Shown here: positions 5,149 through 5,503 of the stretch, piece by piece | Layout: every line of letters starts with the position of its first letter | How positions within the stretch are numbered: the first letter of the stretch is position 1 | Assembly: GCA_030588285.1 (NCBI GenBank) | Contig: JAUUYK010000084.1 | Location: 1-5,503 of the forward strand | DNA from: Kiritimatiellales bacterium | GTDB lineage: Bacteria; Verrucomicrobiota; Kiritimatiellia; Kiritimatiellales; Pontiellaceae | Direction of reading: 5' to 3' | Length of the DNA stretch: 5,503 bases | Translations under genes and position numbers: made by a program | The notes under the pieces: model-generated | What the model saw: the letters and a program-made list of their open reading frames with translations, nothing else | Databases searched by the model: none | What the model was told of the DNA's origin: nothing

Positions 5149-5503
5149 ATGTATTTTACCGGGGTTTATACAGCATTGGTCACACCCTTTACTCAAGATG
5201 GGGCCGTGGATCTTGAAAAACTCGAAGAACTGGTTGAATTTAATATTGCGGGTGGCGTCGCCGGACTTGTCCCCGTTGGCACAACGGGCGAATCGCCGAC
5301 CTTGCGACCTGCAGAGCATTTGCAGGTGATTAAAACCGTCGTGGAAAAAGCCGCGGGGCGTTGCAAAATCATTGCGGGCACAGGCGCCAATTCAACCGCC
5401 GAGGCCGTTGAGCTGACCGAGGCCGCAAAAGAATTTAAAATTGACGGAACGCTACAAGTCACACCGTATTACAACAAACCCAATAGTTCCGGGTTGATTC
5501 AGC
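5149..5503 (+). CDS. dapA: 4-hydroxy-tetrahydrodipicolinate synthase, 3' part beyond the window
   Basis: DapA is a cytoplasmic class I aldolase-type TIM-barrel enzyme that condenses pyruvate with aspartate semialdehyde, the committed step toward diaminopimelate and lysine. The first 118 codons are present and the frame is open to the right edge; the family is about 290 residues. Visible motifs are GVYTALVTPF (5-14), the pyruvate-carboxylate-binding loop PVGTTGESPTL (42-52, with T45 and T46), IIAGTGANSTAEAVELT (74-90) and TPYYNKP (105-111, with the proton-relay tyrosines Y107 and Y108). The Schiff-base lysine lies beyond the edge. The ATG at 5149 has TAGGAGA (5134-5140) 8 nt upstream. Co-transcription with lysA is likely, although the intervening palindromic element could affect it. 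Sialate lyase and other family members are less likely given the lysA neighbour and the close match to DapA motifs. Confidence 0.92.
   Translation, partial: MYFTGVYTALVTPFTQDGAVDLEKLEELVEFNIAGGVAGLVPVGTTGESPTLRPAEHLQVIKTVVEKAAGRCKIIAGTGANSTAEAVELTEAAKEFKIDGTLQVTPYYNKPNSSGLIQ

Overview
The window is a bacterial chromosome segment of about 50% GC by eye, with all genes on the + strand. It carries two amino-acid biosynthesis blocks. The first is arginine-related: the 3' two thirds of argD, a SUMF1/formylglycine-generating-enzyme-like gene, a small DUF3127 OB-fold gene, and complete argG closed by a clear intrinsic terminator. The second is the lysine/diaminopimelate block: a promoter-like region, complete lysA, and the first 118 codons of dapA running off the right edge. 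Abundant SUMF1-type proteins, a DUF3127 protein and this LysA subtype together suggest a PVC-group bacterium (Kiritimatiellota, Verrucomicrobiota or Lentisphaerota). That is an inference from gene style, not proof.

Left block (1-3610). argD lacks its N-terminal part, and its frame is broken within the first 60 bases. This looks like a contig end or a frameshift, because faint out-of-frame traces of the expected upstream protein remain. It is followed at 30 nt by a SUMF1-fold protein with a signal-anchor-like N-terminus that lacks one of the two catalytic cysteines of true formylglycine-generating enzymes. A cluster of hairpins, including a terminator-like one, separates it from the DUF3127 gene. 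That small protein has an OB-like domain, an Ala/Pro linker and a C-terminus ending in DDIPF, the signature tail of single-stranded-DNA-binding protein SSB. argG starts 18 nt after it.

The leader, ribosome-binding site and first 12 codons of the SUMF1-like gene closely resemble those of the DUF3127 gene about 1.05 kb downstream. This suggests that the SUMF1-like gene was inserted next to, or fused to, a duplicated DUF3127 gene start.

Right block (3611-5503). A 241-nt gap holds the argG terminator, an inverted-repeat cluster built on TTGGAA, and a good promoter for lysA. LysA makes lysine from meso-diaminopimelate, and DapA carries out the committed step of the same pathway. Between them, starting directly after the lysA stop, lies a roughly 56-bp palindromic element made of three CACNAAT units and then three ATTAGKR-type inverted units (ATTAG plus two variable bases), every unit phased at exactly 10 bp. 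No RNA genes, CRISPR arrays, transposase genes or complete mobile elements were seen. No gene-free stretch exceeds 300 bases.
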